From assembly GCA_025517525.1 (NCBI GenBank), contig JAOPJZ010000021.1, forward strand, positions 1 to 60,994: a stretch of 60,994 bases of DNA, read 5' to 3'. The position numbers and the translations under genes are program-made. Each line of letters opens with the position of its first letter. The stretch's first letter is position 1. Below, one piece after another: positions 1 through 8,451 of this stretch. The notes under the pieces were generated by a model. The model was not told the DNA's origin. It ran no database searches and saw nothing but the letters and a program-made list of their open reading frames with translations. This stretch comes from Natronosalvus hydrolyticus (GTDB taxonomy: Archaea > Halobacteriota > Halobacteria > Halobacteriales > Natrialbaceae).

Positions 1-60
1 CGGCCTGAAATCCTATGGTGGGATTCCCGCGACTTTAGGCGCGGGAGGAGGTCAAAGAGG
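1..60 (+). mobile_element. IS200/IS605-type (TnpB element) end, relic or truncated by the window edge
   Basis: An inverted repeat CCCGCG / CGCGGG (26-31 and 40-45) encloses the loop ACTTTAGG and is followed by a purine-rich GAGGAGGTC. Hairpins of this shape sit at the ends of haloarchaeal TnpB (IS1341-type) elements. A near-identical hairpin occurs at 60963-60981. No TnpB reading frame is visible inside the window, so whether an intact element lies upstream cannot be judged here. The element assignment is inference; the hairpin is seen. Confidence 0.4.
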
Positions 61-248
61 GCGATTGGAAACGTACCCAACGCGACTGCGCCAGCCAACC
101 CTGCCGCCGTGATTGCTGCTGCTCGAGTGGTGTGCGTGGCTGATGGCGGACGGATTCATCTCGATCAGAGTGTCCGTGTGAAAACGAACCAACACACCTC
201 GAGGGGTCGGACAAAGGCCTTAACCTCCCGGAAGCGCTAGACCGGCGT

Positions 249-818
249 ATGCAACACGTGAAGATTCCGCAGGATCGAATTGGCGTTCTTATCGGCGAAG
301 GTGGTGAGACCATGCGTCGGATCGAAGCCGAAGCCGAGGTGCGACTCGATATCGATTCCGAGAACGGTTCGGTCGCGATCGAAACCGTCGGCGATCCAGT
401 TCGTGGCCTCAAAGGCCCAGAAATCGTCCGTGCGATCGGTCGCGGATTCGCCCCCGAGGACGCACTTCGACTGCTCGCCAACGATATGATGCTGTTCGAT
501 CTGGTCGACATCGATGCCGCTTCTCGCAACAAAAACGACCTCCAGCGACAGAAGGGCCGACTCATCGGCGAGAACGGACGCACTCGAGAACTCATGGAGG
601 AACTGTCCGGCGCGTCGGTCGTCATCTACGGGTCGACGCTCGGTATCATCGGTACGCCACCTGAAGTCGATGCGGCCCGGACGGCCGCCGAGATGTTACT
701 CGACGGTGCCCCACACGGGGCGGTCTACTCGTTCCTCGAGGAACGACACAACGAGATGAAACACCAGGGAATGCAGTATCACCGTTACCCTGGAGGAACG
801 GCCGGCGAAGACGCCTGA
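249..818 (+). CDS. KH-domain RNA-binding protein (archaeal Pno1/Krr1-like)
   Basis: A 189-aa protein starting at ATG 249. Its first residues lead straight into a KH motif (IGVLIGEGGETMRRIE, about residues 11-26). A second KH-like motif (GRLIGENGRTRELMEE) is centred near residue 105. Two KH domains in a protein of this length match the archaeal relatives of eukaryotic Pno1/Dim2 and Krr1, which act in small-subunit rRNA maturation. In many archaea this gene lies next to rio1 and eif1A. Here aIF1A is 4.6 kb downstream on the other strand, and rio1 is not in the window. The product class is secure; the precise role is known only from family members. Confidence 0.9.
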   Translation: MQHVKIPQDRIGVLIGEGGETMRRIEAEAEVRLDIDSENGSVAIETVGDPVRGLKGPEIVRAIGRGFAPEDALRLLANDMMLFDLVDIDAASRNKNDLQRQKGRLIGENGRTRELMEELSGASVVIYGSTLGIIGTPPEVDAARTAAEMLLDGAPHGAVYSFLEERHNEMKHQGMQYHRYPGGTAGEDA

Positions 819-890
819 TAGTTCTTCTTGGAACTGTCGTGACACTCGAGGGCTACCGGGTCGCCTCGAGTCATCTGACTGCGGTTTGGT

Positions 891-974
891 TATAGTAGCC
901 AGTGAACTGATTTACATACCTATTGCGACACAATCATGCGATAGGGTGTGCAATGACTTTCACTAGCTACTATA
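891..974. repeat. 84-bp MITE-like palindromic element, copy A
   Basis: Begins TATAGTAGCCAGTGAA and ends TTCACTAGCTACTATA, so its termini are near-perfect inverted repeats. The interior matches copy C (1877-1960, inverted) along its whole length: ATTTACAYACCTAT near one end and GGGGTGTGCAATGACTTTCA (one G/A difference) near the other. It has no coding capacity. Length, terminal palindromes and multiplicity suggest a non-autonomous transposable element. Confidence 0.7.
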
Positions 975-1025
975 TCGCGACGCCGTCTACGAAATGGTGT
1001 GTGCTGACTTTCGATGGTTACTATA
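975..1025. repeat. Partial third copy of the 84-bp element (right half)
   Basis: Directly abuts copy A. It contains ATCGCGACGCCGTCTACGAA, then GGTGTGTGCTGACTTTCGAT and a terminal GGTTACTATA, which align with the central and right parts of copy C read in reverse complement. The left half is missing, so this looks like a truncated copy left by nested insertion or recombination. Confidence 0.55.
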
Positions 1026-1078
1026 GCTGCTCGCTCTGGCGGGAGGTTTTATCTCATTGAAGCCGTTACCTTGACAGG

Positions 1079-1876
1079 ATGGAGGGGTCGACCGGGATCC
1101 GTTTCTGTGCTGTCGTTCTACTTGTCGTGCTCGCGGGCTGTAGTGGTGCGTTTGGCGACGGTGTCGAGCGGGAGAACTACGGCGTCGAGGCCACTATCGA
1201 GCCTGAGCAGTCGGTCGAAACGGACGTGCCTGGATTGACCACAGAAGGGGTAACCGACTGGACGGCGCTGTGGTTCGCCCATGTGGAATACGTCGGTGGA
1301 TCGGCCTACGAACTGACTCGAGAGACGACCTATGTCGATTCGAACGGGAGCGTGCTTTACAACGAGACCGTGCGAGTGACTGTCGCCAGTGATGGCACCG
1401 AGCGAATCGTTCAGCGGGTCGAAACTCCCGCTCGACACAACGAATCGGACTGGAACGAAACGACCCGGATGGACAACCGGACGCGAGAACAGTGGCGAAT
1501 CGACGAGGTGACCGCCGTTCGAGAAATCAGGTCTAACGAATCGACCGTTCATACCGACCGGGTACTTACAGAAACGGGAACGCAACTCCCTGTCAATCCG
1601 AACACGCTGTTCCCGGCCGTCGAAGACGTGACAACCGTTACGACCGATGGGTCGACGCAGTATCTACTGACAGGGTCGGGGAGCTTGCTCTCCTACCAGG
1701 AGACGACGTTCTGGATCCTTATCGCCGAGGAGGGATACGTGCAGGCGTTCCACCTCGAGGGAACGAGGATGATCGACGGCGAGCGAGTAACGGTCACGAT
1801 CACGTCGACGCTCGAGCGCGTCGGTGAGCCGATCGATCTCGAGGTTCCCGAGTGGGTCGAGTCGGCCGGCGATTAA
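1079..1876 (+). CDS. Haloarchaeal lipoprotein of unknown function
   Basis: A 265-aa protein. Residues 9-20 form a short hydrophobic signal followed by the lipobox LAGC, so Cys21 is the likely lipidation site and the mature protein sits outside the membrane. The rest is acidic and Thr-rich, with no catalytic motif I recognise; it resembles the large group of small haloarchaeal lipoproteins with a beta-rich body. The stop codon ends at 1876 and the MITE-like copy C starts at 1877. Copy A and its partial repeat end 53 bp before the start codon, so the gene is tightly bracketed by repeats and may have moved with them. No partner gene is co-oriented closely enough to suggest a role. Confidence 0.75.
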   Translation: MEGSTGIRFCAVVLLVVLAGCSGAFGDGVERENYGVEATIEPEQSVETDVPGLTTEGVTDWTALWFAHVEYVGGSAYELTRETTYVDSNGSVLYNETVRVTVASDGTERIVQRVETPARHNESDWNETTRMDNRTREQWRIDEVTAVREIRSNESTVHTDRVLTETGTQLPVNPNTLFPAVEDVTTVTTDGSTQYLLTGSGSLLSYQETTFWILIAEEGYVQAFHLEGTRMIDGERVTVTITSTLERVGEPIDLEVPEWVESAGD

Positions 1877-1960
1877 TATAGTAGTCGTTGAAAGTCATTG
1901 CACACCCCATCGCAAGACGGCGTCGCGATAGGTGTGTAAATCGTTTCAATGACTACTATA
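1877..1960. repeat. 84-bp MITE-like palindromic element, copy C (inverted relative to copy A)
   Basis: Begins TATAGTAGTCGTTGAAAG and ends TTTCAATGACTACTATA. Its reverse complement aligns with copy A over the same 84-bp length. It starts on the base after the lipoprotein stop codon. Confidence 0.7.
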
Positions 1961-2110
1961 GAACTCCTTTACTCGTCCGTCCCTCGCGGAACTCGCTTTC
2001 GAGCGACTATCGTTTCCTCGTCACTTTTGCATATATACTCTCGAGTCGGTGATGAGCGAATCGCCACCCTCGGGCGGTGTGTTCTCCGTTCACATGCGCT
2101 AGAGCAAAAC

Positions 2111-2120
2111 GTTTATATAG
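2111..2120 (+). promoter_or_regulatory. TATA box of the thermosome gene
   Basis: GTTTATATAG lies about 28 bp before ATG 2140, the spacing expected for a leaderless haloarchaeal transcript. It supports a start at 2140 or 2146 rather than the upstream in-frame ATG at 2077. Confidence 0.7.
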
Positions 2121-2139
2121 AATAGCAAACAATCAATCC

Positions 2140-3825
2140 ATGACTATGGCACAACAGATGGGCAACCAGCCGCTTATTGTACTTTCCGACGACAGTCAGC
2201 GAACGTCCGGAAAGGACGCACAGTCGATGAACATCTCGGCCGGAAAGGCCGTCGCCGAAGCGGTCCGTACGACGCTCGGACCGAAAGGCATGGACAAGAT
2301 GCTCGTCGACTCCACAGGTAACGTCGTCGTCACGAACGACGGTGTGACTCTTCTGACGGAGATGGAGATCGATCACCCAGCCGCAAACATGATCGTCGAA
2401 GTCTCCGAAACCCAGGAAGAGGAGGTCGGCGACGGCACCACGACCGCCGTCGTCGTCGCCGGTGAACTGCTCAAACGCGCCGAGGAACTCCTCGAGCAGG
2501 ACATCCACGCGACCACCCTCGCACAGGGATACCGACAGGCGTCGACCAAAGCTAACGAGGTCCTCGACGAGATCGCCATCGACGTCGACGCGAGTGACGA
2601 CGAAGTCCTCCAGCAGATCGCTGCCACGGCGATGACCGGCAAAGGTGCAGAGAACGCGAAAGATCTGCTCTCCTCGCTGGTCGTTCAGGCCGTCCAGACG
2701 GTCGCCGACGAGGACGGCATCGACACGGACAACGTCAAAGTCGAGAAGGTCGTCGGTGGCTCCATCGACAACTCCGAACTCGTTGAAGGGGTCATCGTCG
2801 ACAAAGAGCGCGTCAACGACAACATGCCGTACTTCTCCGAGGACGCCAACATCGCGCTTATCGACGGCGCACTCGAGATCAAAGAGACCGAGATCGATGC
2901 CGAAGTCAACGTCACCGACCCGGACCAGCTCCAGCAGTTCCTCGAGCAGGAGGAAGCCCAGCTGAAGGAGATGGTCGACAAGCTCGCCGCCGCAGGTGCT
3001 GACGTGGTCTTCGTCGATGGCGGCATCGACGACATGGCCCAGCACTACCTCGCGGAGGAAGGTATCATCGCCGTCCGCCGCGTCAAATCCAGCGATATGA
3101 GCCGACTGGCTCGCTCGACGGGTGCCCGTGCGGTCAACACCGTCGACGACCTCACCGAGGACCACCTTGGCTTCGCTGGCAGCGTTGCCCAGAAGGACAT
3201 CGCTGGCGACCAGCGCATCTTCGTCGAGGACGTCGAAGACGCCAAAGCCGTCACCCTCATCCTCCGCGGTGGCACCGAGCACGTCATCGACGAGGTCGAT
3301 CGCGCCATCGAGGACTCGCTGGGTGTCGTTCGCACGACCATCAAAGACGGACAGGTCGTCGCCGGCGGCGGCGCACCCGAAGTCGAACTCTCGCTGGCCC
3401 TGCGTGACTACGCCGACTCCGTTGGAGGCCGCGAACAGCTCGCCATCGAGGCCTTCGCGGACGCCCTCGAGGTCATCCCACGCACTCTCGCCGAGAACGC
3501 TGGACTCGACCCCATCGACTCGCTCGTCGAACTCCGTAGCGCCCACGACGGGGGCGACGTCGCAGCCGGACTGGACGCCTACACCGGAGCAACCATCGAC
3601 ATGGGCGAGGAAGGCGTCTACGAGCCACGCCGCGTCAAAGGCCAGGCTATCGAGTCGGCCACCGAGGCCGCCGTTATGCTGCTCCGCATCGACGACGTGA
3701 TCGCAGCTGGCGAACTCAAAGGCGGCGGCAGCGACGACGGCGACGACGAGGAAATGCCACCAGGCGGCGGTATGGGTGGCATGGGCGGAATGGGCGGAAT
3801 GGGCGGAATGGGCGGCGCGATGTGA
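2140..3825 (+). CDS. thsA: Thermosome subunit (group II chaperonin)
   Basis: About 561 aa; an ATP-dependent double-ring chaperonin that folds cytosolic proteins. The equatorial ATP-site signatures are present (LGPKGMDKM, TNDGVTLL, GDGTTTAVV, VVAGGGAPEVE), and the C-terminus is the typical Gly-Gly-Met repeat tail. The frame is open from 2077, but the conserved N-terminus (AQQMGNQPLIVL) and the TATA box at 2111 point to ATG 2140 or the ATG two codons later. The gene is monocistronic: flanking genes are a repeat-flanked lipoprotein and a distant dehydrogenase-like gene. Haloarchaea carry two or three thermosome paralogues, so the family is certain but the A/B/C letter is not. Confidence 0.97.
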   Translation: MTMAQQMGNQPLIVLSDDSQRTSGKDAQSMNISAGKAVAEAVRTTLGPKGMDKMLVDSTGNVVVTNDGVTLLTEMEIDHPAANMIVEVSETQEEEVGDGTTTAVVVAGELLKRAEELLEQDIHATTLAQGYRQASTKANEVLDEIAIDVDASDDEVLQQIAATAMTGKGAENAKDLLSSLVVQAVQTVADEDGIDTDNVKVEKVVGGSIDNSELVEGVIVDKERVNDNMPYFSEDANIALIDGALEIKETEIDAEVNVTDPDQLQQFLEQEEAQLKEMVDKLAAAGADVVFVDGGIDDMAQHYLAEEGIIAVRRVKSSDMSRLARSTGARAVNTVDDLTEDHLGFAGSVAQKDIAGDQRIFVEDVEDAKAVTLILRGGTEHVIDEVDRAIEDSLGVVRTTIKDGQVVAGGGAPEVELSLALRDYADSVGGREQLAIEAFADALEVIPRTLAENAGLDPIDSLVELRSAHDGGDVAAGLDAYTGATIDMGEEGVYEPRRVKGQAIESATEAAVMLLRIDDVIAAGELKGGGSDDGDDEEMPPGGGMGGMGGMGGMGGMGGAM

Positions 3826-3868
3826 GATAGGACACATCCACTCACGCTCGCCGCACCCCGATTGCATA

Positions 3869-3887
3869 CCAATCAAATTTTTATTGG
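3869..3887 (+). terminator. Possible terminator after the thermosome gene
   Basis: A weak CCAAT / ATTGG inverted repeat encloses a T-rich loop about 45 bp after the stop codon. T-rich tracts serve as archaeal terminators, and this is the first one downstream. Confidence 0.3.
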
Positions 3888-3893
3888 AGATGA

Positions 3894-4150
3894 GGTGTCG
3901 TACAGATCGATTCCGGAGACGCTTCTCCAGTCTGGAACCTCGGTACGGTCTACCTCGAGCAGGTCGGCCCACATTCCGAGACGACACTCGGCTTGCTCCG
4001 ACGTCGGTACTCCACATTCGCGGCTATAACGACGACGCCCTCGAGCAATTGCAGGCGGCACCGTCGCTCGAGGTAACGGATGTCACGTACGATGTCCACG
4101 GCTCGAATCCCCTGCATCCGCTGACGCGGATTCGATGGCGAGCCAGATAG
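3894..4150 (+). pseudogene. Possible decayed or frameshifted small gene
   Basis: The 421 bp between the thermosome and the next gene have no intact ORF with a sensible start. Two overlapping plus-strand frames read like protein. One runs from 3894 (QIDSGDASPVWNLGTVYLEQ, then VGPHSETTLGLLRRRYS). The other runs from about 4013 to a TAG at 4148 (VLHIRGYNDDALEQLQ, then SLEVTDVTYDVHGSNPLHPL). Joined near 4013 they would make a protein of about 85 aa with one frameshift. The first frame is preceded directly by a stop at 3891 and has no start codon. I do not recognise a family, and chance coding-like composition in GC-rich DNA is a real alternative. Confidence 0.3.
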
Positions 4151-4246
4151 TCGATTTGGCGGCTTCGCTCGAGTGGTGGTGGGTGAGCGTACCACCCGCA
4201 CGGGCGTTCAGTATGAACTAAGTACGGCCCCGCAAAATTCGCGCCT

Positions 4247-5245
4247 ATGCAAACGCTCCTATTGGATAGCGAAGATGTCGACGAGAACGCCCTGATGGAG
4301 GACGTCATCTGGGCCGTCGAGGACGCTTTTGCCGCCTACGAGTACGGAAATGCCCAGATGCCGGCCAAATCTTACATCGACTTGCCACAGTACAACGGCG
4401 ATTTCCGCTCGATGCCGGCGTACATGGACGCCGGCGAGTGGGACGCTGCCGGCTTAAAATGGGTCAACGTCCACCCTGACAATCCCAACGAGTACGATCT
4501 GCCGACTGTGATGGGGACGATGATTTATTCCGACCCACAGACAGCGTTCCCGCTGGCTATCATGGATGGCACCGAACTCACGATGAAACGAACGGGAGCG
4601 GCTGCGGCTGTCGCCACCGACTATCTGGCCGTCGAGGACGCCACCAGTCTGGGTATCGTCGGGGCAGGCGTCCAGTCGTACACCCAACTCGACGCCATCG
4701 CGGCCGTTCGTCCCATCGAGGAGGTCGTCGTCAGCGACCTCGACGACGAGCGCATCAAGCGTTTTATCGATGTCTACGGCGACGACTTCGACGTTCGGTC
4801 TGGCTCGATCAGCGAGGCCGGTCACTGTGACGTCCTCTCGACGGTGACGCCAGTGACCGACCCCATCGTGGGCCTCGAGGACGTCGGCGAGCGCACCCAC
4901 ATCAACGCGATGGGTGCCGACGCCGAGGGCAAACACGAACTGACCGACGACCTGCTGCAAGCGGCCCGCATCGTCATCGACGACCACAAACAGTGTACCC
5001 ACTCGGGCGAGATCAATGTCCCGTACAACGACGGGGTGCTCACGGACGACGACATCTACGGCGAAATCGGACAGATCGTCGTTGGCGACAAATCCGGCCG
5101 AGACGCCGATACCGGCGTCTCCGTCTTCGATTCGACCGGGCTCGCGATTCAGGACGTCGCCGCCGCCCACGTCGTGTACGAACAGGCCTCAAGTGCCGAC
5201 AACGGCACGCCCTTCGACCTCGTTGGCGTCCACGACGGGAACTGA
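4247..5245 (+). CDS. Ornithine cyclodeaminase / alanine dehydrogenase family protein
   Basis: 332 aa, the normal length for the OCD/mu-crystallin family. The substrate-side segment has GLKWVNVHP with Lys71. A Rossmann motif GIVGAGVQS at about residues 137-144 binds NAD(P). Archaeal members include the alanine dehydrogenase of Archaeoglobus; others deaminate ornithine to proline or reduce ketimines, so the substrate cannot be fixed from sequence. ATG 4247 fits the family N-terminus. The gene stands alone, with a convergent aIF1A gene 220 bp downstream. Confidence 0.88.
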   Translation: MQTLLLDSEDVDENALMEDVIWAVEDAFAAYEYGNAQMPAKSYIDLPQYNGDFRSMPAYMDAGEWDAAGLKWVNVHPDNPNEYDLPTVMGTMIYSDPQTAFPLAIMDGTELTMKRTGAAAAVATDYLAVEDATSLGIVGAGVQSYTQLDAIAAVRPIEEVVVSDLDDERIKRFIDVYGDDFDVRSGSISEAGHCDVLSTVTPVTDPIVGLEDVGERTHINAMGADAEGKHELTDDLLQAARIVIDDHKQCTHSGEINVPYNDGVLTDDDIYGEIGQIVVGDKSGRDADTGVSVFDSTGLAIQDVAAAHVVYEQASSADNGTPFDLVGVHDGN

Positions 5246-5465
5246 TCGGCGAGTCGGCGGCTCACCCGACTGCGATTCACCACGGTGGTTTCTCGGGTCC
5301 GGAGCGTTTCTCTGTTTTCCAGAGATACCGATATTACTATGTCTTCAGTAGCAAATAACTTCGATAACACCATCTTATACTATTGCCTCTGATGTAAAAG
5401 ACTATTGTGAAAATAGCAAAGCTCGAGGCAGTCTAAACTGTCGATAGCCAAAAACGCCTCGACGG

Positions 5466-5753
5466 CTACTGAATGTGGCCTTCTCGACGGAGTTGGTCGG
5501 CTTCTGCCTTCTCGTAACGCCAGGTGATGTCGGCCTTCTCGTCTTGCCAGTCCCAGGGCTCGACGAGGACGACATCGTCCTCGCGGATCCAGATTCGCTT
5601 TTGCATTTTCCCGGGAATACGAGCGGTTCGTTCCTCGCCATCGGCACATCTGACCGTGACCCGGTTTGCACCGAGCATGTTCGTGACGGTCGCGAAGACC
5701 TCGTCATCGTCGGGCATTCGAAGGTTCTTCCGACCACCCTCGTCGTCGCTCAT
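5466..5753 (-). CDS. eif1A: Translation initiation factor aIF-1A
   Basis: 95 aa, an S1/OB-fold factor that helps assemble the initiation complex on the small ribosomal subunit. The family core is clear: GANRVTVRCADGEERTARIPGKM, then KRIWIREDDVVLVEPWDWQ. The acidic N-terminus (SDDEGGRKNLRMP) is the usual haloarchaeal form. In many haloarchaea this gene sits in a cluster with rio1 and the KH protein; here it is separate and on the opposite strand from the KH gene at 249. Confidence 0.95.
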   Translation of the reverse strand: MSDDEGGRKNLRMPDDDEVFATVTNMLGANRVTVRCADGEERTARIPGKMQKRIWIREDDVVLVEPWDWQDEKADITWRYEKAEADQLRREGHIQ

Positions 5754-5888
5754 ATCTCGGCGTTGGCTCTCGGACGGGTTAAACTTTTATTGCTGGTTTT
5801 GCTCCGGCTGCCGATTTGGACTCGGGGGGCCTTCGAGTGTCGCCCGACGACGAAACACCCTTAACCCTCTCGGCGAGACTGTCAGATT

Positions 5889-6068
5889 ATGCGACCCAAT
5901 CTCAGCCCCCTCGGTATTCTCGGTGTTCTGCTCGTCGGTGCTGGTATCGCGCTGATCGCGTCCCAGAACGTGCTTATCGCTGCCGGTCTCGCACTGTTGC
6001 TCGCAGGTGCGGCACTGGTCGTCAAATCGATTATCTCGGGAATGCTCTCCTCGTGGGGGATGATGTGA
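5889..6068 (+). CDS. Small two-helix membrane protein
   Basis: 59 aa from ATG 5889 to TGA 6066-6068. Nearly the whole protein is hydrophobic: LGILGVLLVGAGIALIA, then LIAAGLALLLAGAALVV, with a short Ser/Met tail. It fits a family of haloarchaeal small membrane proteins with two transmembrane helices and no known function. It is divergent from aIF1A, 135 bp away. Coding support comes from the clean hydrophobic pattern and haloarchaeal codon usage. Confidence 0.65.
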   Translation: MRPNLSPLGILGVLLVGAGIALIASQNVLIAAGLALLLAGAALVVKSIISGMLSSWGMM

Positions 6069-6187
6069 GCGCTCGAACTATGTCGTCCAACATCTGAAGG
6101 GACTGTACTCGGCCTGGTGATGACGAAATCGCCCGGACGACTGCCTCGAGTATCCTGACCGGATTGAGGACTGCCTCGAGTGTCGAA

Positions 6188-8167
6188 CTACGCCTCGTTA
6201 TCTCCAGCCCGATGTTCGCTGATGAGGCGGTCGACCATCTGGGCTTTCTGATCACGTTCTCGATCCTGGGCGCGTTCGCGCCAGTCGTCGATCACCGCCT
6301 CGACGTCGGCCTCTCGAGCGACGGCTAACTCGTCGACTTCCTGCATCGCTACGTCTTCGGCGGGGCCGACCGGGATGTCCCGGTCGAACAGGATCGACCT
6401 GGCGATATCCGACAGCCCGCCGTCTTTGAGGACCACCCGTGGCTCAAAACTCGCGAGGAGTTCGGCCGTCGAGCGTCCGGCCCCGCTGGCGTCGCGCACG
6501 TAGACGACGTCGTCGGTCGCGATGCCATAGGCTTCGTCGGCCTCCTGAATCGCCCCCCTGGTGAACTGGTCGACGACTTTGACGGGGACGAGGCCCGCCT
6601 TCTTTTCCGAAACGTCGGCGAAGTTCGAGTGATCGAGCTTCCAGAGGGCTTTCATCCGCTCGACTTTCTCCTCGAGGTCATCGACCGTGTCCCGGGCGTC
6701 GTCGCGTTCGTTCTCGAGGCGCTCGACTTTGCGCTCCAGGCGGCTGACCTCTCGGTCTTTACGCACTTTCCGCCGCTCCTCGCGGCGGGTCACGGCGAGT
6801 TCGGCTTCGAGGTCTTCGATCTCCTCGTCGCGGTCGTCGATTCGGCCTTCGAGAGTGTCGACGTGGCCCTCGAGGCGTTCAACCTGTCGCTCGAGGTCTC
6901 GAATCCGTTGTTCTTCGGGTGTCAGTTCACGTGGCTCGTGTTCGGTTTCTTCCTCGTCCGGTTCGTCGTCCTCGGTCAGGTCCTCGAGGACGGTTTCGAC
7001 GGTTTCGCCGCCGGTGACGACTCGTGCAGTGACCTCACCACGGTCGATACCGGCAGGTAGCTTTCGAGCGATTCGTTCGAACTGGTCGGCGTGATCGTCG
7101 ACGGCGTACAGCGCTGCCGCCAGCGCGTCCCGCTGGTGGTCGTTCTCGTATGGATGGTCGTTCGTCCGATGTTGTTTCTCATCGATTGGCAGATCGCGCT
7201 CGGGCGTCCAGCCGGCGGCGTCGAAACTCCGGCGGAACTTTTCGACGGTTTCGGGCATCGGCGTCACGTCGGCGGCGACGATGATCGGGCGGCCGCGCTC
7301 GACGATCCACTCGATCACGTCAGCAGTCGTTGACATCCGAGAACTCCAGACGTCGAGGACGTCGCCCTCGAGGCTGACGATAGCGACGGCGGTGGTCGTC
7401 CCCGGGTCGATACCCACGACGACGTGATCGCGCCGTTTAGCCAGCGGGCGGAACTCGATACCGTCGCGGCGCTCGCGTTCGATCTCGACGCGGACGTCAC
7501 CCGACCGCGAGCGCGAGATGGGGATGTCAGCAGGTCGCGCCTCGATGGTAAAGACGGCATTGGCAAAGCCGCCATAGGCTTCTCGAACCTCCCGTTCGTA
7601 CTCGAGGCCGGCCTCGTCCAGCGTGGATTCGACCTCTCGAGCGCGTCGTTTGACCGAGCCGTGGATGCGTCGCGTGTAGCGGTCGGCGCTCCAGCCGCCT
7701 TTCCCGGTCGAGCGGCCGCGCGAGACTTTGAGTTCGGTGGTGTCGGTGAACGCAGAGACCTCGTAGCCGACGTTGTGGGCGGCGAGTCTGGCGGCGGCTT
7801 CGGCTTCTTGCATCGGCTCTTTGCCGTAGGGGATGCCGTGGCGTTTGGCGACTCGAGAGAGCGTTTCGGGCTGTTCGTCGCCGGTCACCTGCACGAGTCT
7901 GGTGTTCGACGGAAGCGAGCCCAGAAAGTGGATCAACTGGTCTTTGTCCGCGGCCAGTTCGTACATGTTGTCCGTCGCGATGATCGCCGGTTCGACGTCG
8001 GCGATCAGCCGCCGGAGTTTTCGATGGGAGACAACGTCTCGCTCGAGGTTCTCGTCGTCACCGTCGTAAACGACCAGGGCATAAGAGGGAGCATCGCCAC
8101 GGATGTCACCGGACTGGATGTCGACCCCGAAAACGACCGCATCGAGCGCACTCGTTCGCGTACTCAC
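6188..8167 (-). CDS. DUF460 protein, RuvC/RNase H-like fold with long coiled coil
   Basis: About 659 aa. The N-terminal DUF460 domain begins VFGVDIQSGD. A second RNase H-like motif, VVGIDPGTTTAVAIVSLEG, lies in the middle. About 150 residues of Glu/Arg/Leu coiled coil follow (region 6640-6930), then a C-terminal conserved domain. These proteins are described as putative RuvC/YqgF-like nucleases; no activity has been established. The frame stays open to an ATG at 8215, but I prefer the GTG at 8167. Homologues begin with STRTxxLDAVVFGVD, and a minus-strand TATA box (8191-8200) lies about 24 bp upstream of this GTG, the leaderless spacing. Confidence 0.85.
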   Translation of the reverse strand: MSTRTSALDAVVFGVDIQSGDIRGDAPSYALVVYDGDDENLERDVVSHRKLRRLIADVEPAIIATDNMYELAADKDQLIHFLGSLPSNTRLVQVTGDEQPETLSRVAKRHGIPYGKEPMQEAEAAARLAAHNVGYEVSAFTDTTELKVSRGRSTGKGGWSADRYTRRIHGSVKRRAREVESTLDEAGLEYEREVREAYGGFANAVFTIEARPADIPISRSRSGDVRVEIERERRDGIEFRPLAKRRDHVVVGIDPGTTTAVAIVSLEGDVLDVWSSRMSTTADVIEWIVERGRPIIVAADVTPMPETVEKFRRSFDAAGWTPERDLPIDEKQHRTNDHPYENDHQRDALAAALYAVDDHADQFERIARKLPAGIDRGEVTARVVTGGETVETVLEDLTEDDEPDEEETEHEPRELTPEEQRIRDLERQVERLEGHVDTLEGRIDDRDEEIEDLEAELAVTRREERRKVRKDREVSRLERKVERLENERDDARDTVDDLEEKVERMKALWKLDHSNFADVSEKKAGLVPVKVVDQFTRGAIQEADEAYGIATDDVVYVRDASGAGRSTAELLASFEPRVVLKDGGLSDIARSILFDRDIPVGPAEDVAMQEVDELAVAREADVEAVIDDWRERAQDRERDQKAQMVDRLISEHRAGDNEA

Positions 8168-8190
8168 GCGAGAGCATAAGGGATATCCGA

Positions 8191-8200
8191 ATATAAATCC
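8191..8200 (-). promoter_or_regulatory. TATA box for the DUF460 gene
   Basis: Minus-strand GGATTTATAT lies about 24 bp upstream of GTG 8167. It decides the start in favour of GTG 8167, because the alternative ATG at 8215 lies upstream of this box. Confidence 0.55.
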
Positions 8201-8451
8201 ACGGCGGGATTTCACCCGGCTCGAGCGGTGTCACCGTCTCGAAATCGCTTGGTCGTGAGCGCGAAGAGAGATGCCCGTTCTCTGTGTCTTCCTGGTGATA
8301 CGAAACGTATACGACACTCGAGTCGTAGCGAAAATCGATCGTCTTGGGCATGCACGTGGTTCTTTCGACAACTCAACACCAGTCAATTACCACGATTCTT
8401 GACTGACAGGTAATCCAGTATTATTAATACGGAGTCATGAGGATAGGGGGT

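Noticed and set aside
2113..4017. A 634-aa open frame on the minus strand across the thermosome gene
   Set aside because: It is the antisense of thermosome codons; composition is Val/Asp/Gly-rich shadow and contains no domain.
4090..4110. TCGAATCCC as a tRNA T-arm
   Set aside because: No matching acceptor stem or anticodon arm nearby; the sequence is part of a coding-like frame.
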